DNA of 64,000 bases from Micromonospora matsumotoense (lineage in GTDB: Bacteria; Actinomycetota; Actinomycetes; Mycobacteriales; Micromonosporaceae): positions 496,001-560,000 of the forward strand of contig NZ_FMCU01000001.1 in NCBI RefSeq assembly GCF_900091525.1. Reading direction: 5' to 3'. Of the stretch, positions 1 to 8,334 are shown piece after piece (position 1 is the first letter of the stretch; every line of letters begins with the position of its first letter). The position numbers and the translations under genes were made by a program. Below the pieces are notes generated by a model. That model ran no database searches, was not told the origin of the DNA, and was given only the letters and a program-made list of their open reading frames with translations.

Positions 1-1
1 C

Positions 2-241
2 ACCGAGCACGTCGAGCCCGGCATCTCGATCACCGACAAGGTCCGCCTGGGGCGGGCCACCATCGGCCTGGCGCTGCGTACGCACCACCGAGGGCTGGCC
101 AGCGACCTGCCGTTGCTGCGGCTGTCGGAGGAACTCGGCTACCCCGACCTGGAGACCCTGCTGGTCGCGGTCTTCGACCGGGCGGTCGAGCCGGACACCG
201 TGGTCCGTCAGCTCATCGACCTGGTCGACCATCGACAGTGA
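2..241 (+). CDS. C-terminus of a RelA/SpoT-like (p)ppGpp synthetase/hydrolase (partial)
   Basis: Only the last 79 codons are present, open at the left edge and ending in TGA. The visible peptide runs from TEHVEPGISITDKVRLGRA to a hydrophobic helix ending LVDHRQ. Its helix pattern, with a middle segment ELGYPDLETLLVAV followed by an acidic-hydrophobic turn and VVRQLIDL, resembles the helical region that follows the TGS domain in long RelA/SpoT proteins. No catalytic residues lie in the fragment, so the family call is inference from a short stretch. An alternative is another helical regulatory protein. The gene ends 66 bp before a Nudix gene that seems to have its own promoter. Confidence 0.4.
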   Translation, partial: TEHVEPGISITDKVRLGRATIGLALRTHHRGLASDLPLLRLSEELGYPDLETLLVAVFDRAVEPDTVVRQLIDLVDHRQ

Positions 242-295
242 GTCCCTGGCCGGGTGACCGGTCGCCCCGCACCCCACGACAGCGCACCGACGGCC

Positions 296-301
296 TAGCC
301 T
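296..301 (+). promoter_or_regulatory. -10 hexamer TAGCCT for leaderless Nudix mRNA
   Basis: TAGCCT ends 6 nt before the ATG of the Nudix gene, so transcription should start at or next to the start codon. No convincing -35 and no usable ribosome binding site are seen. The same spacing recurs at many genes in this window. Confidence 0.5.
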
Positions 302-307
302 GGAGCC

Positions 308-829
308 ATGATCCTCCGTTCCCGCGCCACCGGCCGGGCCGTCGCGTACAAGGTCTTCTACCGGCTGCCGGTCTCGGTGCGGCGTCGCCTGGTCCGGCTC
401 GCCGGGCCCAAGTACGTCGTCGGCGCGGTGACCCTGGTCCGGGACAGCGAGGCCGGCGGGGCCGGCCGGCTCCTGCTGCTGCGCCAACCCCCCGGGCACA
501 GCTGGACGTTGCCCGCCGGGCTGCTCCAACGCGGTGAGGCCCCGGTCGTCGGGGCGGCCCGCGAGCTGCACGAGGAGTCCGGGGTGCGGCTCGCCCCGGA
601 GCAGCTCCGCCCGGCCGTGCCGAACGCCCTGGTGCACGCCCGGGGCTGGGTGGACATGGTCTTCGAGGCGGAGGTGCCCGCCGCCACCACCACGCTGAAG
701 GTGGACGGTGCGGAGGTCTTCGAGGCGGCCTGGCACCCGCTGGACGACCTGCCCCGGCTGAGCCGGGCCACCGCCAACCTGCTCGGCCACTACGGCATCG
801 GGCCGCAGGCCGGCCAGCCGACGACGTGA
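308..829 (+). CDS. Nudix hydrolase
   Basis: 173-residue Nudix protein that should hydrolyse a nucleoside diphosphate linked to another moiety; the substrate cannot be read from sequence. A complete Nudix box fits GX5EX7REUXEEXGU at residues 71-93, with RELHEESGV at its end supplying the metal-binding glutamates. The N-terminal 35 residues are basic and may form a short extra helix. The ATG was chosen because a TAGCCT -10 hexamer lies 6 nt upstream and the domain starts soon after. Its stop overlaps the GTG of the sugar nucleotidyltransferase (GTGA), so the two are translationally coupled, which hints at a role in nucleotide-sugar metabolism or its housekeeping. Confidence 0.85.
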   Translation: MILRSRATGRAVAYKVFYRLPVSVRRRLVRLAGPKYVVGAVTLVRDSEAGGAGRLLLLRQPPGHSWTLPAGLLQRGEAPVVGAARELHEESGVRLAPEQLRPAVPNALVHARGWVDMVFEAEVPAATTTLKVDGAEVFEAAWHPLDDLPRLSRATANLLGHYGIGPQAGQPTT

Positions 830-1683
830 CCGCCCCGGACGGCCTGTGCGCGGTGGTGCTCGCCGCCGGTGAGGGCACCCGGCTGCGCCCGCTCACCGCC
901 CGGGTGCCCAAGGCGCTCTGCCCGGTCGGCAACGTGTCGCTGCTGGACCGGGCCCTGGCACGGCTCGCCGGCCTCGGGTTCACCGGGGCGGACCGGGTCG
1001 CGGTGAACGCCTGCTACCTCGCCGACCAGGTGGTGGCGCACGTCGGCGACCGGGCGCACCTGTCGGTGGAGCCGGGCGATCCGCTGGGCACCGCGGGGGG
1101 CCTGGGCAACCTGCGGGACTGGATCGCCGGCCGGGGGGTGCTGGTCGGCAACGCCGACGCCTACCTGGCCGATCCCCGGGCCACGCCGGGCCCGGACATC
1201 GCGGCGCTGCTGGCCGGCTGGGACCACCGGTCCGTACGGCTGCTCGGCCGGCCGGCCCCGGACCCGACCGCTCCCGGCACCTTCGACGGGCACGTCTTCA
1301 CCGGCTTCTCACTGCTGCCCTGGCACCGGGTGCGGGAGCTGCCGGCCCGCTTCGGCGACCTGGTCCGCACGGTGTGGCGGCCGGCCGAGGCGGTCGGTGA
1401 GCTGACCGTGGTGCCGTACCCGGGCACATTCTTCGACACCGGCACCCCGACCGACTACCTGGCGGCCAACCTGCACGCCGCCGGCGACGACGCCCTGATC
1501 GCCCCGGACGCCACCGTGACCGGCCGGGCCCGGCGCGCGGTGGTCGGTGCGGGCGCGGTGGTGCGCGGCGACGTGGAGCGGGTGGTGGTCTGGCCCGGCG
1601 CGACGGTCGGCCCGGACGAACGGCTGCGCGACGTGATCCGGGCCGACGGCCTCACCGTGGCCGCCGTACCGGGCGGGCCTTGA
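826..1683 (+). CDS. NTP_transferase family sugar-nucleotide (or choline-type) nucleotidyltransferase
   Basis: 285 residues. The N-terminus holds the pyrophosphorylase signature LAAGEGTRLRPLT followed by PK at residues 12-29, then GTAGGL (88-93) and the metal-site aspartate in VGNADAYL (D111). This fold transfers NMP from an NTP to a sugar 1-phosphate and releases pyrophosphate. The C-terminal 60 residues are rich in V-G-A repeats such as VVGAGAVVRGDVERVVV, consistent with a short left-handed beta-helix as in mannose-1-phosphate guanylyltransferases. The protein is shorter than full ManC/RmlA enzymes. The GTG start overlaps the upstream Nudix stop by 4 nt. The sugar specificity is unknown. Confidence 0.8.
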   Translation: MTAPDGLCAVVLAAGEGTRLRPLTARVPKALCPVGNVSLLDRALARLAGLGFTGADRVAVNACYLADQVVAHVGDRAHLSVEPGDPLGTAGGLGNLRDWIAGRGVLVGNADAYLADPRATPGPDIAALLAGWDHRSVRLLGRPAPDPTAPGTFDGHVFTGFSLLPWHRVRELPARFGDLVRTVWRPAEAVGELTVVPYPGTFFDTGTPTDYLAANLHAAGDDALIAPDATVTGRARRAVVGAGAVVRGDVERVVVWPGATVGPDERLRDVIRADGLTVAAVPGGP

Positions 1684-1706
1684 TCGCCGGTGTCAGAATC
1701 ACCAGC

Positions 1707-2321
1707 ATGCAGCCTTCCGCCCCCCGGATCACCCTGTCGGTCGGCTACCGGTCGGGCCGTACCGGTCGCATCGTGTCGTTGCTGGTGCTGGGTGCCATCC
1801 TGACGGTCGGTTGCGGCTGTGTCGGCGCCTTCATCGGGACCGGCCTGAACGCGGCGGCCGGCAACAACACCTCGGGCAGCACGGCGGTGCCGGCGCTCGT
1901 CGCGCTCCTGTCGGCCGGGCTCGTCATGCTCCTCATCGGCCTGCTGGTGACGAGCGTCGTGCGGGCCGGCGCCTGGCTGGAGGGCACCCGGCTCACCGTG
2001 GTCAGGCTCGCCTCCAAGACCGTCGACCTGCGGGCCGCCCGGTCGGTGTCGTTGCGCGCTACGGCCATCGCGCAGACCGGCGTCTCCAGCGACGGCGGGC
2101 TGGTCGCCACCGGCGCGGTCACCCGGACCCCGGTGCTCACCGTCAGCACCGACACCGGCACGGTCAAGCTGGGGCTGCGCAGCAAGGAGAGCCTGCTCAT
2201 CCCACCCCCCGAGATGTACGCCCTGGCCGCCGCGCTGGACACCGCCCGCTGCCCGGGGGCGGCGGAGGCGGCCGGTTGGCTGCGCGCCATGGCCGCCGAC
2301 CCGCGCACCATGCTGCTCTGA
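1707..2321 (+). CDS. Two-helix membrane protein of unknown function
   Basis: 204 residues. Two hydrophobic segments lie near residues 18-45 (IVSLLVLGAILTVGCGCVGA) and 58-82 (VPALVALLSAGLVMLLIGLL). A C-terminal beta-rich domain follows, with alternating polar and hydrophobic residues, ending in an alanine-rich helix. The layout resembles bacterial PH-like membrane proteins, but I see no diagnostic motif. Start choice: the ATG has a CAGAAT hexamer 7 nt upstream, in the leaderless arrangement used by neighbours. A TTG at 1680 would add nine residues and overlap the previous stop. Function not recognised. Confidence 0.6.
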   Translation: MQPSAPRITLSVGYRSGRTGRIVSLLVLGAILTVGCGCVGAFIGTGLNAAAGNNTSGSTAVPALVALLSAGLVMLLIGLLVTSVVRAGAWLEGTRLTVVRLASKTVDLRAARSVSLRATAIAQTGVSSDGGLVATGAVTRTPVLTVSTDTGTVKLGLRSKESLLIPPPEMYALAAALDTARCPGAAEAAGWLRAMAADPRTMLL

Positions 2322-2793
2322 CCCGCACCCCGCACCCCGGGCCCGGCACACCCGCAACTGCTCTGACCCGGGCCCGGCACACCCGCAACCCACCGCCCCG
2401 ATCAGCCCGCCGCCCTGCCCTCCACCATTCCGGCCCTCCACCACTGCGGCCCGCCCGGGTTCGTCCCGCCGCCAACCCGGTCTTGGTCGACTCGAAATCG
2501 CCGGTCTTGCGGTATCCACTCGCTCGGATAACGCTGGAACAGCGACATTGCGACGGTCCGGTCATCGGTGGTCCGACAGGCCCACGCGTTCGGGCGCCAC
2601 GACAGCAGCCGTTCGCGGCGAGCCCGCCGCTGCCGGGTTCAGTGAATCCTCGGCAACGACGTCACGGGCCAGGCAGGCCAGCAGACCGCCTCCGGACCTC
2701 GGGCTTCGCGGGCCGGGCAGGCCAGCGGTTCGTCCGAGCGGCGGGCCATGCGGGTAGGCGAGCCTTCCCCACCCACACTATGTGGCGCGACGC

Positions 2794-2831
2794 GTATGCC
2801 TGGCTGGCATAAATGTGCCCGGCAGGCATAC
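2794..2831. repeat. Inverted repeat GTATGCCTG / CAGGCATAC
   Basis: Perfect 9-bp arms are separated by 20 bp. A second nested palindrome, TATGCC-5-GGCATA, shares the left arm. The segment is AT-rich for this genome. It could be a protein-binding site or a remnant of a small palindromic element. It is far from any start codon, the next being at 3243. Confidence 0.5.
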
Positions 2832-3024
2832 ACCCTTCCGTCCGATGTTCACGCCGAGGGCTGGCGCGCTCGCAGCAGACCCCTACCGGATTGCTCGCCG
2901 GCCGTCACCCGAACACTCGCCAGCCCTACCTGGGGAGCCCGACCAGCCAATTCGCCCGCCTCCGCCACACGTCGAGCAACCAGTAGATGCGAGATCAGGA
3001 GCAGACGGCAGGGGCAAGGGCCAG

Positions 3025-3102
3025 AGGCGAGGAGCAGAGGCGAGGAGCAGAGGCGAGGAGCAGAGGCGAGGAGCAGAGGCGAGGAGCAGAGGCGAGGAGC
3101 AG
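3025..3102. repeat. 13-bp tandem repeat, six perfect copies
   Basis: The unit AGGCGAGGAGCAG is repeated exactly six times, flanked by degenerate purine-rich copies up to about 3155. A 13-bp period shifts the reading frame in each unit, so the array is not coding. It lies 140 bp upstream of the Lrp-type gene. The top strand is almost pure purine. Confidence 0.85.
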
Positions 3103-3242
3103 AGGGCAGAGGGACAGGGCGAGGAGCAGGGGGCAGGGGCGAGGGACGGGGACAACCGGGAGAGGCAGCTGGGTGCGGCACTAGCATGGTCAACGACACC
3201 AGGCCGGCGTCGCGCCGGGCACGACGAACGGAGAATCGTCCA

Positions 3243-3530
3243 GTGATCACCGCGATCGTCCTGATCGACTGCGCCACCGACTCGATCCCCGAGGTGGCCG
3301 AGAACCTGGCCAATCTGCCCGGCGTCAGCGAGGTCTACTCGGTGGCCGGGCACGTCGACCTGATCGCCATCGTCCGGGTCCGGGAGTTCGAGCAGACCGC
3401 CGAGGTCATCGCCGGCAGCATCTCCAAGATGCCCGGGGTGCTCAACACCGAGTCGCACATCGCCTTCCGCGCCTACTCCCAGCACGATCTGGAGGAGGCG
3501 TTCGCCATCGGCCTGGCCAGCGCCGACTGA
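3243..3530 (+). CDS. Lrp/AsnC-type ligand-binding (RAM) domain protein without DNA-binding domain
   Basis: 95 residues that consist only of the effector-binding domain of Lrp/AsnC regulators: ITAIVLIDCATDSIPEVAENL, then VSEVYSVAGHVDLIAIV, and a conserved end with SHIAFRAYSQHDLEEAFAIG. There is no helix-turn-helix, so on its own it can only sense an amino acid or similar ligand, or modify a full-length Lrp partner. Free-standing copies of this domain are common in actinobacteria. The GTG at 3243 starts exactly at the domain edge; the longer upstream frame runs through the tandem repeats and is not credible. Confidence 0.85.
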   Translation: MITAIVLIDCATDSIPEVAENLANLPGVSEVYSVAGHVDLIAIVRVREFEQTAEVIAGSISKMPGVLNTESHIAFRAYSQHDLEEAFAIGLASAD

Positions 3531-3580
3531 CCGACGTCACCGGCACGGCGGCCAACGCCGGCGCACCGCCGGGTCGACCG

Positions 3581-3660
3581 CCCGACCCCACACCGGCCCG
3601 ACCCGACACCGGCCCGACCCGACGCCGACCGGCACCGCCGCACCGGCCGACCCGACACCG
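3581..3660. repeat. Degenerate 16-bp tandem repeat
   Basis: Units close to CCCGACCCGACACCGG recur about three times directly and then decay. They lie in the gap between two convergent genes. No coding function is apparent. Confidence 0.5.
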
Positions 3661-3707
3661 ACCAGCACCGACCGATGCCATCGGTCGCGGGCACCGGCAG
3701 GCACGAC

Positions 3708-3735
3708 GGTGGCCGGCCCCGGGGGACCGGCCACC
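3708..3735. terminator. Hairpin between convergent genes
   Basis: GGTGGCCGG and CCGGCCACC form a 9-bp stem around a C/G-rich loop, 18 bp beyond the stop of the DUF4142 gene on the minus strand and downstream of the Lrp-type gene. There is no U-tract, as is usual for actinobacterial terminators. Confidence 0.5.
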
Positions 3736-3753
3736 ATCAGGTGGTACGAGACG

Positions 3754-4431
3754 TCAGCTGTTGTCCGGGGCGGGCGTCTCGGTGATGCCACCCGGTTCGG
3801 GTGACTCCGTGGTGCCACCCGGGGCCGGGGACTCGGTCGTGCCGCCCGGTGCCGGCGTACCGCTGCCACCGGGGCTCGCGGTGCCGCTGGCGCTGGTCTG
3901 CGGGACCGGGATGCCCAACTCCTGGGCCAGGGCCACCAGCGCGTCGTAGTGCGCCTGCAACACCGGCAGGGCGTCCTGCGCCAACTGGACCACCGACTGC
4001 TCGGAGCCCTGCGAGATCTCCGTCTGGGTGGCCTGGATGGCCTGCACGTGACCGGCCAGCTCAGCGGTCACCCACGCCTTGTCGAACGCAGCTCCGTTGA
4101 GGCCGTTCAGCTTGTCGATCACCTTCTGCTGATCGGCCGTCGGCGCGTTCGGCAGGGTCACGTTCAGCTGCTGCGCGGTGCTCTGCACCGTCTGGTCGAG
4201 CTGGGTGTGATCCGTGACGAACTGCTGGCCCAACTGCTTGACCTGCTCGTTCTGCCCCTTCTTCTGGGCCAGGTTCCCGGTGACGATCTCCGCCAGGTTC
4301 ACCTGGTGCACCGCCTGCAGGTACTGGGTGTCCTGCGCCGACGGCTGCGCGGCGGCCTGCGCGGCAGCCGCGGGTGCCAGGCCGACCACCGCCAGCGTGG
4401 CCAGCAGTCCCAGGCGTTTGATACCCAACAT
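3754..4431 (-). CDS. Secreted DUF4142-family protein
   Basis: 225 residues. A signal peptide (KRLGLLATLAVVGLAPAAAA then AQA) precedes a helical DUF4142 domain (about residues 30-165), with family-typical stretches such as FVTDHTQLDQTVQSTA. A low-complexity tail follows, with repeats of PAPGGTTESP and PEPGGITETP, likely extracytoplasmic and disordered. The function of DUF4142 is unknown; many members are ferritin-like helical bundles predicted in the envelope. The ATG at 4431 is supported by GGAGG seven bases upstream and by the signal peptide; a longer frame upstream lacks both. The gene is monocistronic and convergent with the Lrp-type gene. Confidence 0.85.
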   Translation of the reverse strand: MLGIKRLGLLATLAVVGLAPAAAAQAAAQPSAQDTQYLQAVHQVNLAEIVTGNLAQKKGQNEQVKQLGQQFVTDHTQLDQTVQSTAQQLNVTLPNAPTADQQKVIDKLNGLNGAAFDKAWVTAELAGHVQAIQATQTEISQGSEQSVVQLAQDALPVLQAHYDALVALAQELGIPVPQTSASGTASPGGSGTPAPGGTTESPAPGGTTESPEPGGITETPAPDNS

Positions 4432-4598
4432 GTTTCCTCCCCGTTTTCGTTGGACCGCACGGATACCCGGCTGGCGAGGGTTAATCCTGTGCTTTCCACC
4501 CGTTGGGGTCCGGTCGCGCCGGCCCACCGGGCCGGGAAACGGACACCGCACCGGACCCCCGCCGGACCGGAGACGGACGAGGCAGGCCGGGCAACGGA

Positions 4599-4634
4599 CG
4601 AGGCGCCCGCCGGAATCCTCCGGCGGGCGCCTCG
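4599..4634 (-). terminator. Strong terminator hairpin of the ctaE-qcrCAB operon
   Basis: A perfect 16-bp stem (CGAGGCGCCCGCCGGA and its complement) with a 4-nt loop lies 20 bp after the qcrB stop. This is a clear end of the respiratory operon. Confidence 0.85.
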
Positions 4635-4653
4635 GTCGAGTGGATCGGGGAGG

Positions 4654-6279
4654 TCAGCGGCGGGACTCGCCGCTGCCGATCTCCGCCCGCTCCGGGCGGG
4701 GTTCCACCGGCGGGTGCCCCGGCGAGACCGGCGCCTCGACCGGCTTCTCGATCGGGTAGAAGAAGCCCCGGATCGCCGGGCCGAGCGCCCCGAGCCGGTT
4801 CATCTTCTTCGGTACCACCCAGCCGACGTAGTCCAACTCGGCGTGCCCGTGGCCGTCGGCGGCGCTGAGCGGCTGGTGGACCTCCTCGAAACGGCCGTCG
4901 GGCAGGCGGCGGATGATGCCGGTCTCCACGCCGTGGGCCAGCACCTCCCGGTCGTGCTGCTGCAGGCCGAGGCAGATCCGGTAGGTGACGTAGTACGCCA
5001 GCGGCGGGACGATCAGCAGGCCGATCCGGCCCGCCCAGGTCATCGCGTTCAGGCTGATGTGGAACTTGTCGGCGATCACGTCGTTGGCGCCGGAAAGCGT
5101 CAGCACGATGTAGAAGGCGACGGCCATCGCGCCCACCGCGGTCCGGGCCGGGACGTCCCGGGGCCGCTGCAGCAGGTTGTGGTGCCGGTAGTCCTTGAGC
5201 TGCCGGGCCTCCACGAACGGGTAGAGCGTGGAGAGCCCGACCAGGATGCCCGGCAGCACCACCGTCGGCCAGAACAGCGGCGGGATGACGTACCCGTTGC
5301 CGATCGGGATGTTGATCTCCCAGGCGGGCATCAGTCGGGTCGAGCCGTCGAGGAACATGACGTACCAGTCGGGCTGGCTGGCGGCCGAGACCACCCACGC
5401 CTCGTACGGACCGAAATACCAGATCGGGTTGATCTGGAACAGACCACCCATCAGGGCGATCACGCCGAAGACGACCATGAAGAAGCCGCCCTGCTTGAGC
5501 GCGTAGCGCGGGAACATCCGCTCGCCGACCACGTTCTCGTTGGTCCGGCCGGGGCCGGGCCACTGGGTGTGCTTCTGCTTGAACACCAGGCCCAGGTGGG
5601 CGCTGATCAGGGCGACCAGCAGACCCGGGATCAGCAGCACGTGGGCGATGAAGAACCGGCTGATGATGATCTCACCGGGGAACTCGCCCCCGAAGATCGA
5701 CGAGGTGACCCAGGAGCCGATCACCGGGATCGACAGCATGATGCCGGAGGCGATCCGCAGACCCGTGCCGGACAGACCGTCGTCCGGCAGCGAGTAGCCG
5801 GAGAAGCCGGCCAGGAAGCCGACCCAGAACAGCAGCGAGCCGATGATCCAGTTGGTCTCCCGCGGCTTGCGGAACGCGCCGGTGAAGAAGATCCGCATCA
5901 TGTGCACCACGATCGCGGCCATGAACAGCAGCGCCGACCAGTGGTGCATCTGCCGCATGATCAGGCCACCCCGGACATCAAACGAGATGTCCAGGCTGGA
6001 GGCGTACGCGGCGGACATCGGGGTGCCCCGCAGCGGGGCGTAACTGCCGTTGTAGACCACCTCGGTCATCGCCGGCTCGTAGAAGAAGGTCAGGAAGACA
6101 CCGGTCAGCAGCAGCACGACGAACGAGAAGAGCGCGATCTCGCCGAGCAGGAACGACCAGTGGTCCGGGAAGACCTTGTTGAGCAGCTTGCGCAGCGGGG
6201 TGGCGACCTGGAAGCGGTCGTCCACTCCCCCGGCGGCCTTGCCCGGCACCGCTGCTACGTCAAACTTTCGGCGCTTCAT
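4654..6279 (-). CDS. qcrB: Cytochrome bc1 complex cytochrome b subunit
   Basis: 541-residue membrane subunit that oxidises menaquinol and carries two b haems in the bc1-aa3 supercomplex. Visible haem ligands are the His pair in HHWSALLFMAAIVVH (helix B) and the pair in RFFIAH...LISAH (helix D, x14 spacing). The Qo-site motif reads PDWY in QPDWYVMF, the actinobacterial variant of PEWY. The protein has the long C-terminal extension seen in actinobacteria, ending in a soluble proline-rich tail. The ATG overlaps the qcrA stop by 4 nt (ATGA), so translation is coupled. Third gene after qcrC and qcrA, followed by a strong terminator. Confidence 0.97.
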   Translation of the reverse strand: MKRRKFDVAAVPGKAAGGVDDRFQVATPLRKLLNKVFPDHWSFLLGEIALFSFVVLLLTGVFLTFFYEPAMTEVVYNGSYAPLRGTPMSAAYASSLDISFDVRGGLIMRQMHHWSALLFMAAIVVHMMRIFFTGAFRKPRETNWIIGSLLFWVGFLAGFSGYSLPDDGLSGTGLRIASGIMLSIPVIGSWVTSSIFGGEFPGEIIISRFFIAHVLLIPGLLVALISAHLGLVFKQKHTQWPGPGRTNENVVGERMFPRYALKQGGFFMVVFGVIALMGGLFQINPIWYFGPYEAWVVSAASQPDWYVMFLDGSTRLMPAWEINIPIGNGYVIPPLFWPTVVLPGILVGLSTLYPFVEARQLKDYRHHNLLQRPRDVPARTAVGAMAVAFYIVLTLSGANDVIADKFHISLNAMTWAGRIGLLIVPPLAYYVTYRICLGLQQHDREVLAHGVETGIIRRLPDGRFEEVHQPLSAADGHGHAELDYVGWVVPKKMNRLGALGPAIRGFFYPIEKPVEAPVSPGHPPVEPRPERAEIGSGESRR

Positions 6280-7361
6280 GGCCGCTCCCAGAAGTCGGGG
6301 CCGACGGTTTCGGTGTAGTCGGACTTCGCCACGAAGAAGCCTTCCTCGTCCACCTCGATCGGCAGCTGGGGCAGCCGCCGGCTCGCCGGGCCGAAGACCG
6401 GACGGGCGTTGTCGGTGATCAGGAACTGGCTCTGGTGACACGGGCAGAGCAGCCGGTTGGTCTGCTGCTCGTACAGGCTCGCCGGGCAGCCGGCGTGCGT
6501 GCAGATCTTGGAGTACGCCGCGTAGTTGCCCCACATGTAGTCACCGTGGCCGACCCGCGAGTTGGCCTGCCGGGACTTCTCCGCGTCGGTCTCCCGCAGG
6601 TGGATCAGCAGCGTCGGCGAGTCGGCGTGCTTGTTGCTCACGCCGTGCTCGATGCCGGGGAAGACGGTCAGCTGGCCACCGGCGCTGACGTCGGCGGGGC
6701 GGATCGGCCGGCCGTCCTCGCGGACCAGCCGGATCTTCTTGCCCTCGGCCGGCGCGAAGCCGGTGGTGAACATCTGGTTGTTCTTGTGCGGGTTGGAGAT
6801 CAGGCCACCGATCAGCGGGGCCGCGGCGACCGCACCGACCGGCAGTAGACCGGCGACCAGCGAGACACCGAGCAGCGGACGACGCCGTACCCCCATCTCG
6901 TCGGCCAGGTAGAGCATGGTCTCGCCGGTGATCTTCCGGTCCTCCGACGACCCGGGACCGTCGTGCCGGTCCTGGATCGAGACCTCCTTGGGCAGCAACT
7001 TCTTGCCCCAGGTGAGGATACCGAAGCCGACTCCGAGCAGAGCGACGCCCAGGGTGAGGCCGAGCAGCGGGGTGTACCACTTGTCACCGCCGCGACCCGG
7101 CTCGTACTCCCAGGGCCACCAGATGTAGACGACCAGGAACGCCGTGGCGGCCAGGCCGGTGAGCAGGAACATCGCCGCGACCGTACGGGTCAGCCGGCGC
7201 TCGGCCTTGCTGCCCGGGACGACCTGCTCCTCGTAGTGGACGATCTCGATGTCGTCCCGGCGGGCGCCCTCGGTGACGATGTCGAACCGGGAGAGCCGGG
7301 GGTCGTGGACGTCGAGCGGCTCCCGACCCTGCGGGGCGTGCTGCTCGGTCTGGGTGCTCAT
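6276..7361 (-). CDS. qcrA: Cytochrome bc1 complex Rieske iron-sulfur subunit
   Basis: 361 residues. It transfers electrons from menaquinol to the di-haem cytochrome c. The C-terminal Rieske fold has CTHAGC (C287, H289) and CPCH (C306, H309) as 2Fe-2S ligands, with C292 and C308 placed for the stabilising disulfide. Three transmembrane segments precede it (about residues 62-82, 98-116 and 163-185), the actinobacterial topology rather than the single anchor of other bacteria. A charged 60-residue N-terminus includes HDPRLSRFDIVTEGARRDDIE. The gene is 67 bp downstream of qcrC and overlaps qcrB. Confidence 0.97.
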   Translation of the reverse strand: MSTQTEQHAPQGREPLDVHDPRLSRFDIVTEGARRDDIEIVHYEEQVVPGSKAERRLTRTVAAMFLLTGLAATAFLVVYIWWPWEYEPGRGGDKWYTPLLGLTLGVALLGVGFGILTWGKKLLPKEVSIQDRHDGPGSSEDRKITGETMLYLADEMGVRRRPLLGVSLVAGLLPVGAVAAAPLIGGLISNPHKNNQMFTTGFAPAEGKKIRLVREDGRPIRPADVSAGGQLTVFPGIEHGVSNKHADSPTLLIHLRETDAEKSRQANSRVGHGDYMWGNYAAYSKICTHAGCPASLYEQQTNRLLCPCHQSQFLITDNARPVFGPASRRLPQLPIEVDEEGFFVAKSDYTETVGPDFWERP

Positions 7362-7428
7362 GCCGTCACCTCGCTACGGGCGGTGCCGGCGCACGGCACC
7401 ACGGCAATGCTGTTGACTATCCGCCCGG

Positions 7429-8262
7429 TCACGACTTGCCCGCAATCCACAGGCTCGCGAAGACCAGCGCGACGATGCCCACCAGGAAGATCGCCAGGCC
7501 CTCGGTGGACGGGCCGTACCGGCCGAGGTTGAAGCCGCCCTGGTCCTGGTCGGCCTTCAGGGACTCCTGGATGTAGGCGATGATGTCCGCCTTCTGCTCC
7601 GGGGTGATCTGGTTGTCGCCGAACACCGGCATGTTCTGCGGGCCGCTGAGCATTGCGGCGTAGATCTGCGCGTCGCTGGCCGGCGCGAGGCTCGGGGCGT
7701 ACTTGCCCGAGGAGAGCGCGCCGCCGCCACCACCGAAGGCGTGGCACTGCGAGCAGTTGATCCGGAACAGCTCGCCACCGGTGGACAGGTTGGCACCCTC
7801 GCGGAGGTTGCCCTGCGGGACCTGCGGGCCGCCGCCGAGCTCCTGGATGTACTGGCCGAGCTGGCGTACCTGCTCGTCGGTGAAGACCGGCGGCTTGCGC
7901 ATGGCCTGCGCCTCCTGCCGGGCCATCGGCATCCGACCGCTGCTGACCTGGAACTCCACCGAGGCGGAGCCGACACCGATCAGGCTCGGGCCACGACCCT
8001 CGACGCCCTGGGCGTTGCGGCCGTGGCAGGTCACGCAGCTCACGTCGAACAGCGCCCGGCCCTCGGCCGCGGCGCCGGTCAGCGGCGGGTTTTCCTGCGC
8101 CTGCACGCCGGGGGCGAAGACGGTGTAGGCGCCGCCGGCCAGCGTCAACGCGGCGATCAGCCGGAACGCCGCGCCCAGCCGGCGGCGGCCCCTGCTGCGC
8201 GCCGCGGGCCGCCCGCGCAGGCGCGCGAGCAGACCGCGTCGGCGGTCGTTGTCAGAAGTCAT
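7429..8262 (-). CDS. qcrC: Di-haem cytochrome c subunit of the bc1 complex
   Basis: 277 residues with two CXXCH haem sites, CVTCH (C76-H80) and CSQCH (C170-H174), one in each of two fused cytochrome c domains. An N-terminal hydrophobic segment (about 34-50) and a C-terminal one (about 252-272) anchor the protein. Two haems let QcrC replace a soluble cytochrome c, passing electrons from the Rieske centre directly to CuA of the aa3 oxidase. The first 30 residues are strongly basic (arginine-rich), consistent with an inside start. The ATG is 72 bp after the ctaE stop. Confidence 0.97.
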   Translation of the reverse strand: MTSDNDRRRGLLARLRGRPAARSRGRRRLGAAFRLIAALTLAGGAYTVFAPGVQAQENPPLTGAAAEGRALFDVSCVTCHGRNAQGVEGRGPSLIGVGSASVEFQVSSGRMPMARQEAQAMRKPPVFTDEQVRQLGQYIQELGGGPQVPQGNLREGANLSTGGELFRINCSQCHAFGGGGGALSSGKYAPSLAPASDAQIYAAMLSGPQNMPVFGDNQITPEQKADIIAYIQESLKADQDQGGFNLGRYGPSTEGLAIFLVGIVALVFASLWIAGKS

Positions 8263-8334
8263 GACCTGTGTCCTTAACCGGTTGGACCTTGTCTCAGGGG
8301 ACGGAGCAGCGGCGCGGAACGTGACACGCCAAGA

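Larger units (their letters stand above)
2322..3242. other. Long intergenic region without a convincing gene
   Basis: About 920 bp. Open frames exist on both strands but have no conserved domain, no ribosome binding site, and lose the third-position G/C bias of real genes. The stretch 2480-2560 and 2760-2850 is noticeably less GC-rich than the neighbourhood. It contains an inverted repeat at 2794-2831 and a 13-bp tandem array at 3025-3102, listed separately. Confidence 0.6.

Noticed and set aside
2748..3530. 260-codon version of the Lrp-type protein
   Set aside because: The extra N-terminus translates the 13-bp tandem repeat as EARSRGEEQRRGA-type low complexity and has no ribosome binding site; the conserved domain starts at 3243.
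3949..6318. 789-codon plus-strand frame opposite qcrB
   Set aside because: Complement of an unambiguous cytochrome b gene; histidine/aspartate/glutamine-rich composition is the typical antisense signature.
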